A program made the translations under genes and the position numbers. From Mycobacteroides salmoniphilum (lineage in GTDB: Bacteria; Actinomycetota; Actinomycetes; Mycobacteriales; Mycobacteriaceae), in the NCBI RefSeq assembly GCF_004924335.1, contig NZ_CP024633.1:248001-312000 (forward strand): a stretch of 64,000 nucleotides of DNA. The letters run 5' to 3'. The notes under the pieces were generated by a model. It saw only the letters and a list, made by a program, of their open reading frames with translations. It was not told the origin of the DNA and did no database searches. Of this stretch, positions 1-10,148 are shown in pieces (within the stretch, counting starts at the first letter, position 1; each line of letters begins with the position of its first letter).

Positions 1-2
1 CA

Positions 3-272
3 TCACCGTTCCTCTTCGGTACTTTCGCGCACCCGTCCAATGTGGCCAAGTTCGGCGACGGGCCCAAGGAGCGTGAAACTTCCGCCGCCTTTATGGATGT
101 GGTGACGGAGTTCGCGCACGGCCGTGCACCGGCCAGCCCGCGGCTTCCTCAATGGGATCCGGTTGGCCAGGACTTGCGGCAGCTTGTGCTGCGTGACGGC
201 GCCGGAACCATCACCACTCCTGCCAAGACCACACAGCTGGGCGTTCTCGACGCAGTCCAGTGGGGCAAGTGA
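3..272 (+). CDS. Carboxylesterase (type B) C-terminal end, partial
   Basis: The reading frame is open from the left edge and stops at 270-272. The visible 89 residues begin with PFLFGTFAHPSNV and continue with FMDVVTEFAHGRAP and LPQWDPVGQDLRQLVL. This pattern (FG block, then W/F..FA..G.P, then PxW.P) is the usual C-terminus of type B carboxylesterases, after the catalytic His. The catalytic Ser and Glu lie outside the window. It ends 31 bp before the next gene on the same strand, so it may be the upstream member of the phz-like operon. Its substrate cannot be told. Confidence 0.6.
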   Translation, partial: SPFLFGTFAHPSNVAKFGDGPKERETSAAFMDVVTEFAHGRAPASPRLPQWDPVGQDLRQLVLRDGAGTITTPAKTTQLGVLDAVQWGK

Positions 273-303
273 ATCAGAAATCAATCGAATGGAGATCACG
301 AGA

Positions 304-1470
304 ATGTCTGCGTCATCACTGCTGCTCACTACCGGTCGCGCCGTGCAACAACCGGTCTGGGAGAACGACGTGCACCTGGAGCGTGTGCGCGCCGAGCTCA
401 GCGAGCTGCCCGCGCTGGTCGGGGCCGACGAGATCAGGACCCTGCGCGCGCTGCTGAGCACCGTCGCTCGGGGCCGGGCCACCATCATCCAGGCGGGCGA
501 TTGCGCGGAGGATCCACAGGAGTCGACCAATGCTCACGTGGCGCGCAAGGTGGCGCTGCTCAACGTGCTCGCCGGCACCATGCGGATGAAGACCCACCGG
601 CCGGTACTGCGGGTCGGCCGCATCGGCGGGCAGTACGCCAAGCCGAGGTCCAAGCCCACCGAGATCATTGACGGTGTCGAACTGCCCTCTTTCCGTGGGC
701 ATCTTGTCAATGGCCCGCAGCCGCACCCGGTACATCGGCGTGCCAATCCGGATCGGATGCTGGCCGGATATTGGGCGGCGAACCGGGTGATGGGTCACCT
801 GGGGTGGCGGGTGCCATCCTCGCTGTCGGTCATCGAGCCGCCGGTGTGGACATCTCATGAGGCGCTGCTGCTCGATTACGAGGAGCCGCAGCTGCGGCGC
901 GACGGTGAGAACCGCATGGTGCTCACGTCCACGCACTGGCCCTGGATCGGCGACCGGACCCGGCATCTGGACGGCCCGCATGTTGAATTGTTCTCCCGTA
1001 TTGCCAATCCGGTGGCATGCAAGGTGGGGCCGTCGATGACGACAGAGGACCTGCTCGCGCTGTGCGACAAGCTGGATCCGGAGCACGAGAGCGGACGGTT
1101 GACGCTGATCGCACGATTGGGCGCTTCGGCCGTGCGTTCCAAGCTGCCTGATTTGGTTGCGGCAGTGCGTGAATCAGGCCACCCCGTGATCTGGCTGTGC
1201 GACCCACTGCACGCCAATACCGTGTCCACCGACTCCGGTTACAAGACGAGGCACGTCCAGACGGCCATCGACGAGGTGCGCGGCTTCCGTGAGGTGCTCG
1301 ATGAGGCGGGCGTGCACTCGGGCGGATTGCACCTGGAAGCGACTCCGGATGATGTGGTCGAGTGCGTTTTTGACGATTCGCAGAATCACGAAGTAGGTCA
1401 ACGGTATTCGACACTGTGCGATCCGCGCCTCAACACCGCTCAGGCCACCGAAGTGGTGTCGGCATGGTAG
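304..1470 (+). CDS. phzC: Class II DAHP synthase, PhzC-like
   Basis: Predicted 3-deoxy-D-arabino-heptulosonate-7-phosphate synthase (PEP + erythrose 4-phosphate), the first shikimate step. The 388-residue protein carries the plant-type class II signatures: IIQAGDCAED near the N-terminus, RIGGQYAKPRS in the middle and WLCDPLHANT near the C-terminus. It is shorter than housekeeping mycobacterial AroG (about 460 aa) and close to PhzC of phenazine clusters, which lacks the N-terminal regulatory extension. The ATG at 304 has GGAG 9 bp upstream; an ATG at 289 overlaps that site and is less likely. It is followed by a dehydrogenase, PhzD and PhzE, so its likely role is to raise chorismate supply for that pathway. 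Confidence 0.88.
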   Translation: MSASSLLLTTGRAVQQPVWENDVHLERVRAELSELPALVGADEIRTLRALLSTVARGRATIIQAGDCAEDPQESTNAHVARKVALLNVLAGTMRMKTHRPVLRVGRIGGQYAKPRSKPTEIIDGVELPSFRGHLVNGPQPHPVHRRANPDRMLAGYWAANRVMGHLGWRVPSSLSVIEPPVWTSHEALLLDYEEPQLRRDGENRMVLTSTHWPWIGDRTRHLDGPHVELFSRIANPVACKVGPSMTTEDLLALCDKLDPEHESGRLTLIARLGASAVRSKLPDLVAAVRESGHPVIWLCDPLHANTVSTDSGYKTRHVQTAIDEVRGFREVLDEAGVHSGGLHLEATPDDVVECVFDDSQNHEVGQRYSTLCDPRLNTAQATEVVSAW

Positions 1471-2222
1471 CGGTGGTGACGGGCGCCGGCGGGGGAGTCG
1501 GCTCTCGAGTGGTGACGACGCTGGCTCGCCGAGACGAGCGGGTTGTCGCGGTGGATATCGACGAGGTCGCCATCAAGCAGCTCGTCGAGTATGCCGCCGA
1601 TGAGGGGCTGGACATCATCGGGCAGGTGCTTGACATCACCGACGACACCGCCGTGGCGGTGGGGGTGGCGGACATTGAATCTCGGATAGGTCCGATCACC
1701 TCGTTGGTCAACGGTGCGGGAATACTGAGAACAGGTGCGGCGGTCGAGTTCTCCGACGCTGACTGGGCTCAGACCTTCGATGTCAACGTGCGCGCACCCT
1801 TTGTGCTGAGCCGGGAGGTGGCGCGGCACATGATCCCGCGCCGCGCGGGCTCCATCGTGACGATTGCCTCCAATGCCGCGTTGGTGGCCCGCAAGGGGAT
1901 GACGGCGTACTCCGCATCCAAGGCAGCCGCCAATGCCTTCACCAAGAGTCTGGGGCTAGAGCTTGCCGAGCACGGAATCCGGTGCAATGTAGTCGCTCCC
2001 GGCTCCACGGACACCCCCATGCTGCGCGCCATGCTTGGCGATTCCTCCGACTCCGGACTGGTTTCCGGCAGTCTGGATGACTTCAAGCCAGGGATTCCCC
2101 TGGGGCGCGTCGCTCAACCACAACACATCGCCGACGCTGTGGCCTTCCTGCTTTCCGACCAAGCCGCCCACATCACCATGCACACGCTGGTGGTCGACGG
2201 CGGCGCGACGCTAGGGGTTTGA
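1464..2222 (+). CDS. SDR dehydrogenase, EntA/DhbA-like (dihydro-3-hydroxyanthranilate dehydrogenase candidate)
   Basis: A 252-residue short-chain dehydrogenase with the NAD-binding TGAGGGVGS motif at the extreme N-terminus, NGAG after beta-4, a YSASK catalytic motif and the C-terminal GSTDTPM block typical of 2,3-dihydro-2,3-dihydroxybenzoate dehydrogenases (EntA/DhbA). The ATG at 1464 overlaps the phzC stop (ATGGTAG), so translation is probably coupled. Between PhzC and PhzD the natural substrate is 2,3-dihydro-3-hydroxyanthranilate, giving 3-hydroxyanthranilate. This assignment comes from context. A dihydroxybenzoate role would need isochorismate synthase, which is absent here. Confidence 0.8.
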   Translation: MVAVVTGAGGGVGSRVVTTLARRDERVVAVDIDEVAIKQLVEYAADEGLDIIGQVLDITDDTAVAVGVADIESRIGPITSLVNGAGILRTGAAVEFSDADWAQTFDVNVRAPFVLSREVARHMIPRRAGSIVTIASNAALVARKGMTAYSASKAAANAFTKSLGLELAEHGIRCNVVAPGSTDTPMLRAMLGDSSDSGLVSGSLDDFKPGIPLGRVAQPQHIADAVAFLLSDQAAHITMHTLVVDGGATLGV

Positions 2223-2225
2223 CCA

Positions 2226-2861
2226 ATGACCACCGTTGAACGCGGCATACCGATCATCGCCGAATATGACCTGCCGACTGTGGATTTGCTGCCCGCCAAC
2301 ACGGCGACATGGCAGATCGACCCGGCTCGCGCCGTGTTACTCATCCACGATATGCAGCGCTACTTCCTGGCCCCACTGCCTGCTTCGCTGCGTGCCGACC
2401 TGGTGAGAAACGTCGCGGCCATTCGTGACAGGTCTGTGGCAGCGGGCATCCCGATCGCCTATACCGCTCAGCCCGGAAGCATGACTCAGGAACAGCGCGG
2501 TTTGCTCAAGGACTTCTGGGGTCCGGGGATGCGCGTGGACGAGGAGCACCGCCAGATCGTCGATCCGATCGCGCCCGATCCCGGCGATTGGGTCTTTACC
2601 AAATGGCGGTACAGCGCCTTCCACCGTTCGGCGCTGCTGGAGCGGATGCACGCCGCAGGGCGAGACCAGTTGATTATCTGTGGGGTTTACGCGCATGTGG
2701 GGGTCCTGATGACCGCGGTGGACGCGTTCACTCACGATATCGAGACCTTCCTGGTTGCCGATGGGATCGCCGACTTCGATGACGAATCACACTGGATGGC
2801 ATTGGAATACGCGGCACGACGGTGTGCTGTGCTGACCGTTACCGATGAGGTGCTGACATGA
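2226..2861 (+). CDS. phzD: Isochorismatase family, PhzD-like
   Basis: Predicted to hydrolyse the enolpyruvyl group of 2-amino-2-desoxyisochorismate (ADIC), giving trans-2,3-dihydro-3-hydroxyanthranilate and pyruvate. It has 211 residues (PhzD is about 207). [10 protein letters not shown] places the catalytic Asp at 42, FTKWRYSAF gives Lys126, and CGVYAHVGV lacks a Cys nucleophile at the usual place, as in true isochorismatases. Asp42 and Lys126 have the same spacing as Asp38 and Lys122 of PhzD. The gene starts 3 bp after the SDR stop and overlaps phzE by four bases. There is no aryl carrier domain, so it is not an EntB-type fusion. Confidence 0.88.
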   Translation: MTTVERGIPIIAEYDLPTVDLLPANTATWQIDPARAVLLIHDMQRYFLAPLPASLRADLVRNVAAIRDRSVAAGIPIAYTAQPGSMTQEQRGLLKDFWGPGMRVDEEHRQIVDPIAPDPGDWVFTKWRYSAFHRSALLERMHAAGRDQLIICGVYAHVGVLMTAVDAFTHDIETFLVADGIADFDDESHWMALEYAARRCAVLTVTDEVLT

Positions 2862-4714
2862 GTGATCTACTGGGGCGTGTTTTGGCCGGGGCAACCGGGC
2901 CGTTCGCGCTGCTGCACCGGCCGGAATCCGGCGCGCCCGACGCCGTCGATGTGTTCATCGGGGAGGTGACGTCCTTCGAACGGATCGGCGACCTGCCGTT
3001 ACGCGATGGACTGGTTGGGCATGACCTGCTGGCGTTGGTGCCCTACCGCCAGATCGTCGAGCGGGGATTCGTGGCGCCCGATGACGGTGCTCCGCTGCTG
3101 GCGCTTGCCATCGAGCAGCAGGAGTCGGCGCCGTTGTCTGCGGTGCTGGATCGAATTCCCGAGTACCCGGTGGTGGTGGGCCACAGCGATTTCGATATTG
3201 ATGACGAGGAGTACGCACGTCTGGCCTCCGGAATCATCTCCGAGGAGATCGGCCAGGGGGCCGGCGCCAACTTCGTGCTCAAGCGAAACCTGCTCGTTCA
3301 GTTGCATGACTATTCGATCAACACAGCGCTGACGCTCTTTCGCAGGCTGCTGGAGCGGGAGAAGGGTGCGTATTGGACATTCCTGGTGAGTACCGGGGAT
3401 CAGGTGTTCGTCGGTGCCACGCCCGAACGTCATATCAGCGTGCAGGATTCGCTGGCCGTGATGAACCCGATCAGCGGGACTTACCGGTACGGTGCCAACG
3501 GCCCGAATCTGGATGCCGTTATGGAGTTTCTCGCCGACACCAAGGAATCCGATGAGCTCTACATGGTGGTTGACGAGGAACTGAAGATGATGGCTCGTAT
3601 CTGCCCGGATGGTGGTCAGGTGCAGGGGCCGTATCTGAAGGAAATGGCGCGGCTTGCGCACACCGAGTATCTGATTTCCGGTGTGACGAACCGCGATCCG
3701 CGAGAGATCTTGGCCGAGACGATGTTCGCGCCGACGGTGACGGGAAGCCCGCTGGAGAATGCGTGCCGCGTCATCCAGCGATATGAGCCGAAGGGCCGCC
3801 GATACTACAGCGGAGTCGCCGCACTGATCAGTACCGATACTGCCGGTGTACGGCAAATGGATTCGGCGATCCTGATCCGTACCGCGGAGATTTCACCGGA
3901 CGGAGCGCTTGTGGCCGGCACCGGAGCCACCATCGTTCGGCATTCCAACCCCGCGAGTGAGGCCGCCGAAACCCGTAGTAAGGCGGCAGGATTGCTCTCC
4001 GCGCTGACGACACGTCGCGAACTTCGCAGTCATCCCCGGGTGACGGAGGCTCTCGCCAGCCGCAACACCGGCATCGGAACCTTTTGGCTAGGGCACGGGT
4101 CAGGGGAGAGCGCCGCGAATCTGGTGGGCCGGACCGCGTTGGTGGTCGACGCCGAGGACACGTTCACCTCGATGATCGGATTGCAGCTGCGGGCCTTGGG
4201 CTTACGGGTGGATATTCGTCGCTTTGACGAGGACATCAAGCCCGGTTCGCATGACCTTCTAGTGCTCGGTCCCGGCCCGGGTGATCCGACCGCCATGGAT
4301 GTCCCGAAGATCGCGACGCTGACCGCGTTGACGAAGACCGCACTGACCCAGCGTATTCCGTTCCTGTCGATTTGCCTGAGCCATCAGGTGCTGTGCCGGC
4401 AATTGGGTCTGCCCGTCCGTCGCCGGGAGCAGCCCAATCAGGGCGTCCAGCGGCAGATCGATCTGTTCGGCACTGAGCGGCATGTCGGGTTCTACAACAC
4501 CTTCGCCGCGGTGACGGGTGGAGAATGGGTGGATACCCCGGCGGGGCGAGTGCAGATCAGTTCCGAGGCCGTGACGGGTGAGGTTCATGCGGTGCGTGCC
4601 AAGCGATTTGCATCGATCCAGTTCCATGCCGAGTCCATCCTGACGCGGGATGGAGTGGGGATCTTCGCTGAGCTGCTGACGCCTCTGGCGACGGGGGTTC
4701 CGGTACTAGCATGA
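2858..4714 (+). CDS. phzE: Anthranilate/ADIC synthase fusion, PhzE-like
   Basis: A 618-residue fusion of a chorismate-using MST synthase domain (about 1-390) and a class I glutamine amidotransferase domain (about 425-610), the PhzE architecture and length (about 627). NPISGTYR and the [12 protein letters not shown] C-terminal block mark the synthase part. The amidotransferase part has the Cys nucleophile in [10 protein letters not shown] and the His-Glu pair in QFHAES. The predicted reaction is chorismate + Gln to ADIC. In gene context (with PhzD, no TrpD or TrpC) ADIC is more likely than anthranilate. ATGA overlaps occur with both neighbours. Confidence 0.88.
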   Translation: MSDLLGRVLAGATGPFALLHRPESGAPDAVDVFIGEVTSFERIGDLPLRDGLVGHDLLALVPYRQIVERGFVAPDDGAPLLALAIEQQESAPLSAVLDRIPEYPVVVGHSDFDIDDEEYARLASGIISEEIGQGAGANFVLKRNLLVQLHDYSINTALTLFRRLLEREKGAYWTFLVSTGDQVFVGATPERHISVQDSLAVMNPISGTYRYGANGPNLDAVMEFLADTKESDELYMVVDEELKMMARICPDGGQVQGPYLKEMARLAHTEYLISGVTNRDPREILAETMFAPTVTGSPLENACRVIQRYEPKGRRYYSGVAALISTDTAGVRQMDSAILIRTAEISPDGALVAGTGATIVRHSNPASEAAETRSKAAGLLSALTTRRELRSHPRVTEALASRNTGIGTFWLGHGSGESAANLVGRTALVVDAEDTFTSMIGLQLRALGLRVDIRRFDEDIKPGSHDLLVLGPGPGDPTAMDVPKIATLTALTKTALTQRIPFLSICLSHQVLCRQLGLPVRRREQPNQGVQRQIDLFGTERHVGFYNTFAAVTGGEWVDTPAGRVQISSEAVTGEVHAVRAKRFASIQFHAESILTRDGVGIFAELLTPLATGVPVLA

Positions 4715-5670
4715 CGAGTGTGCGCATAGACATTCACGCTCACCTGTGGTCCGACGACTATCTCTCGCTGCTCGATGAGCACGGGCGGCCCGGCACCGAT
4801 GTCCATCGTGGTCTCGGGGCCGGGGCGGCGCGCGCCGATTTGGATGGACGTTTCGCGTTAATGGACGAGGCGGGTGTTGACCTGCAGATCCTTTCGGCAA
4901 CACCGGCATCGCCCCATTTCGAGGACGAGTCCGCCGCCGTGGAGAGCGCCCGATTTATCAACGATGAGTACGCGAAGCTCGCCAGTGAGTACCCGGGACG
5001 GTTCCGGGCGCTGGCATCGTTGCCCTTGCCGCATATCCCGGCCGCGTTGGAGGAGCTGAGCCGCGCGATCGACGATCTGGGGATGTACGGTGCGGCGATC
5101 ACGACCTCGGTGCTTGGTCGATCCATCGCCGATCCGATCTTCGATCCGCTGTACGAGGAGCTCAATCGCAGGAGCGCAATCCTTTTCGTGCATCCTGCGG
5201 GGTGCGGAGCCGACTCGTCCTTGATCACCGAGCACTCGCTCACCTGGTCCATCGGGGCGCCGATCGAGGACACGATTGCGATCATGCACCTGATCGTCGC
5301 GGGCATCCCGTCGCGTTATCCGGATATGAAGATCGTGACGTGTCATTTGGGTGGGGCATTGCCGATGGTGCTGGAGCGGGTGAACCGGCAGGTGACCGAG
5401 TGGGAAGCCACACATTGTCCGGAGGCGCCCAAGGATGCTGCCCGGCGGATCTGGTACGACACGGTGGGGCATGACCACACGCCCGCGCTACAGGCGGCTG
5501 TCGCGTCGCTGGGTGCCGACCGGCTGGTGTTCGGATCGGATTTCCCGTATCAGGGAGGCGCCAGGTACGTCAGTTCCGCGACGTACATCCAGGAGGGTCT
5601 GTCAGCCGAGGACGCGTCGTTGATTCTTGACCGCAACGGGGCTGAGTTATTGGGGTTGACGGGTCCATAG
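4711..5670 (+). CDS. ACMSD-like amidohydrolase family protein (decarboxylase or hydrolase)
   Basis: A 319-residue TIM-barrel amidohydrolase of the ACMSD/gamma-resorcylate decarboxylase type. Probable metal ligands are His9 and His11 (IDIHAHL), His161 (FVHPAG) and Asp277 (FGSDFP), with the active-site His212 in CHLGG. The ATG overlaps the phzE stop, making this the last gene of the operon. Family members decarboxylate 2-amino-3-carboxymuconate semialdehyde, the ring-cleavage product of 3-hydroxyanthranilate, or ortho-hydroxybenzoates. Both fit a pathway through 3-hydroxyanthranilate. No ring-cleavage dioxygenase is visible in the window, so the actual substrate is open. Confidence 0.8.
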   Translation: MTSVRIDIHAHLWSDDYLSLLDEHGRPGTDVHRGLGAGAARADLDGRFALMDEAGVDLQILSATPASPHFEDESAAVESARFINDEYAKLASEYPGRFRALASLPLPHIPAALEELSRAIDDLGMYGAAITTSVLGRSIADPIFDPLYEELNRRSAILFVHPAGCGADSSLITEHSLTWSIGAPIEDTIAIMHLIVAGIPSRYPDMKIVTCHLGGALPMVLERVNRQVTEWEATHCPEAPKDAARRIWYDTVGHDHTPALQAAVASLGADRLVFGSDFPYQGGARYVSSATYIQEGLSAEDASLILDRNGAELLGLTGP

Positions 5671-5869
5671 AGTTGGACCGTGCAGGTAGACCCGGTCATC
5701 GAGATCGAGAGGCGCGTTCGGCTGTCGCTCGCAGGCAGGGGAAGGACGCTGCGCATAGCCTGCGGTGGCTCGCAACGGATGCGCGTGTCGCCGGGTTGTG
5801 CGCCAAACATCTTCTGACTCACTAGTTTCTCTCGTCACAACCCGGACCGTTCTTGTCGGTGGGCACCGT

Positions 5870-5875
5870 TAGTAT
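5870..5875 (+). promoter_or_regulatory. -10 hexamer TAGTAT, leaderless promoter of the DUF222 gene
   Basis: TAGTAT ends 6 bp before the ATG at 5882, and no Shine-Dalgarno sequence precedes that ATG. The spacing places transcription start at or next to the A of ATG. The rest of the 211-bp gap after the phz-like operon (5671-5881) shows no gene. Confidence 0.5.
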
Positions 5876-5881
5876 TCGAAC

Positions 5882-7207
5882 ATGGGTTCGATCGCAGCGT
5901 TGGAGGCGGCGGTTGATGCCTTCTGCGTTGAGTCGATTCGGGAGCTGACTGCCGCTGAGGCGTTGACGGTGCTGGCCCGTGTGGAGGTGGTGCAGCGTCG
6001 GTTGTCCGCGGGCGGGCTCGGGCTTATCCCCAAGGTCACGGCCCAGGCCTCGCCGGTGGAACTCGGTGGCACTTCTTATGCGGATGTGATTGCGCGGCGG
6101 TTGCATATCGGTAAGGGTGCGGCCCGGCGCCGGATCGGTGATGCCGAGCAGTTGGCGCCGCGGCGGGCGTTGACCGGTGAGGTGCTGGCACCGCAGCTGC
6201 CGAATGTGGCCGCCGCGCTATCTCGCGGCGATGTCGGGGACGAGCATGTGCGGATCATTCGGCAGTTCTTTGATCGGCTGCCGGTGGTGGTGGATGCCCC
6301 GACCCGCCAAGCCGCCGAACAACAACTAGCGGCCATGGCCGTCCAGTTTCGGCCCGAGGCACTGCGTATCGGTGCCGACCGCATGATGGCCCTGTTGAAC
6401 CCGGATGGTGAGTTCTGCGATGTGGATCGGGCGCGGCGGCGCGGAGTCACGATCGGGCAGCAGGGCTTTGACGGCATGTCACCCATCAGCGGCCTACTGG
6501 ATCCGGAGACGCGTGCGTATCTGGATGCAGTGTTCGCCAAACTGGCCGCACCCGGCATGTGCAACCCTGCCGATCAATCACCGATGCTCAACGGGGAGCC
6601 CGACCCGGAAGCGGCCGAACGTGATCGCCGCAGCAGTGCCCAACGCCACCAAGACGCACTACGCACCTGCCTGCGATCGACGCTCGCGTCCAGAGATTTG
6701 GGTTCGCACCATGGACTGCCGGTCACCGTCGTGGTCACCACCACCCTGGCCGAGCTCGAACACGCCGCCGGCATAGCGGTCACCGGCGCCGGCACCAGGC
6801 TGCCCCTGCGCGATGTGATCCGCATGGCCACCCACGCCCACCACGACCTGACGATTTTCGATGATGACGGTCGACCGTTGTATCTGGGATGTTCTAAACG
6901 CATCGCATCGGCAGATCAGCGGATTGTGTTGCACGCCCAAGACCGCAGCTGCACCCACCCCGACTGCCACGTGCCCGGATACCTGTGCGAAGTCCACCAC
7001 ATCACCGAATGGGCCGATGGCGGCCCCACCAACATCGACAACCTCACCTTCGCCTGCGGCCCCCACCACCGCCTCCTCAACCACGGCTGGACCACCCGAA
7101 AACACACCAACGGCACCACCGAATGGATACCCCCACCGCAGCTCGATATCGGTGACTCAATCGCCAACAACCACCACCATCCGGGACGGCTGACGCCCGC
7201 CTACTAG
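5882..7207 (+). CDS. DUF222/HNH endonuclease domain protein (13E12 repeat family)
   Basis: A 441-residue protein with an N-terminal DUF222 helical region (about 10-300) and a C-terminal HNH nuclease motif (about 345-420): CxxPxC, then CEVHHITEWADGG, N-D-N, and CGPHHRLLNHG. This is the 13E12 family, present in many copies in mycobacterial genomes and of unknown function. Codon usage is like its neighbours, and no flanking direct repeats or transposase were seen, so there is no sign here that it is mobile. The next feature is the 4.5S RNA, 10 bp after the stop. Confidence 0.85.
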   Translation: MGSIAALEAAVDAFCVESIRELTAAEALTVLARVEVVQRRLSAGGLGLIPKVTAQASPVELGGTSYADVIARRLHIGKGAARRRIGDAEQLAPRRALTGEVLAPQLPNVAAALSRGDVGDEHVRIIRQFFDRLPVVVDAPTRQAAEQQLAAMAVQFRPEALRIGADRMMALLNPDGEFCDVDRARRRGVTIGQQGFDGMSPISGLLDPETRAYLDAVFAKLAAPGMCNPADQSPMLNGEPDPEAAERDRRSSAQRHQDALRTCLRSTLASRDLGSHHGLPVTVVVTTTLAELEHAAGIAVTGAGTRLPLRDVIRMATHAHHDLTIFDDDGRPLYLGCSKRIASADQRIVLHAQDRSCTHPDCHVPGYLCEVHHITEWADGGPTNIDNLTFACGPHHRLLNHGWTTRKHTNGTTEWIPPPQLDIGDSIANNHHHPGRLTPAY

Positions 7208-7217
7208 ACTGGTCGGC

Positions 7218-7305
7218 GGACCCCGCGCGGCGTCTATCCTGTGAACTCCCCCAGGGCTGGAAGGCAGCAAGGGTCAACGGGCTCTGTCGGGTGCGCGGGG
7301 TCCCC
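7218..7305 (+). ncRNA. ffs: 4.5S/SRP RNA
   Basis: The sequence contains the SRP RNA core with GTGAACTCCCCCAGG, GGAAGGCAGCAAGGGTCA and CGGGCTCTGTCGGG. It is closed by the arms GGACCCCGCGC (7218) and GCGCGGGGTCC (ending 7303). It is the RNA of the signal recognition particle, which binds Ffh and targets membrane proteins. Its position beside the Rv3722c-type aminotransferase and dnaZX matches other mycobacteria. Exact ends are estimated from the closing stem. Confidence 0.92.
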
Positions 7306-7348
7306 TTTCCGAAGATCGCGACCTCCAGATGCCCCGCAGGGCGAATAG

Positions 7349-9294
<1,946 letters not shown>

Positions 9295-9327
9295 GGGACA
9301 TCCCCCATCCAATGTGTGCGGATTCGC

Positions 9328-10053
9328 CTACGGCGCCTTTTGTACCTTGGCGATCTGCTTGTTGAGTAGATCCAACACCAGCGCGTCTTGCTCAGCTGTC
9401 CACGGATCGATGAATCTATCGACCTCGATCCTGACGGTCGTACCCCGAGGATGGGCGATCGCGATATGAGACTCGACGCCGATTTGATCTCCCTCGGGTC
9501 CGAGAAGGCCGCCGACCTTCACCAACTTGGCCTCCGCCGAGGCACCAGGCAAATCGGCGATGGAGACATGTGCCTTCATGGCCACCCCGTCGCCTTCCAT
9601 CTGGACCGACGCGCATTCCTGGGCCCGCTTGGCAAGGTCATCGAATGACTGCTTGATCCCGAGGCCGACACTGCTCTCCGCCGTCACGGTGTCCGAGTCG
9701 TATTTGGCCCGCGCCCTGTCGTAGTCGCCATCTCCCTCGGAAATGAACTCGTAGCACCCGGGCGGGTTGACCTTCTCCGGCTTGGACTTGCTCGTCTTGT
9801 CCGTATCGAGTTTGAGCTTGTCCTCGATGCTGAACGTCCCATTGCCCGCCGGGAAGTCCTCGCGAGTCAGCAACAGCGCGGTCGCCGGGCCCTCGGGCAA
9901 CTTCACGCTCGGCTCGTCAGCCTTCTGGGTACTCGACGACGGTGCCGGGGGATCACTCGGCGTGTCCTTGGAACAAGCGGAGGTGAATGCGAGTGCGATG
10001 ACACTCGCGCCAACCGCCAACACAGTGTTCATATCAACGCGACGTGTCTTCAT
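9328..10053 (-). CDS. Putative lipoprotein, paralogue of the preceding gene
   Basis: A 241-residue protein with the lipobox FTSAC, followed by a Ser/Pro/Asp-rich linker. The mature domain shares LLLTREDFPAGNGTF, PPGCYEF, AQECASV and the C-terminal AHPRGTTVRIEV...LLNKQIAKVQKAP block with its neighbour, so the two arose by tandem duplication. They lie head to tail, 33 bp apart, and probably form one transcript. It is divergent from dnaZX. Function unknown. Confidence 0.75.
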   Translation of the reverse strand: MKTRRVDMNTVLAVGASVIALAFTSACSKDTPSDPPAPSSSTQKADEPSVKLPEGPATALLLTREDFPAGNGTFSIEDKLKLDTDKTSKSKPEKVNPPGCYEFISEGDGDYDRARAKYDSDTVTAESSVGLGIKQSFDDLAKRAQECASVQMEGDGVAMKAHVSIADLPGASAEAKLVKVGGLLGPEGDQIGVESHIAIAHPRGTTVRIEVDRFIDPWTAEQDALVLDLLNKQIAKVQKAP

Positions 10054-10148
10054 GCGCGGACTCTAGCGAACAAGATCACGCAATGTAGTCGTTTGTTCGT
10101 CAGGTGGCCCGCCAAGGACGTCTGCGGTCGCCGGTACCCTTGCTCTCC

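Noticed and set aside
304-4714. True phenazine biosynthesis cluster
   Set aside because: No phzA/B, phzF or phzG homologue is in the window. The dehydrogenase between phzC and phzD diverts the route to 3-hydroxyanthranilate.
5882-7207. DUF222/HNH gene as a mobile element
   Set aside because: The family is repeated in mycobacteria, but no terminal repeats, transposase or insertion footprint are visible here.
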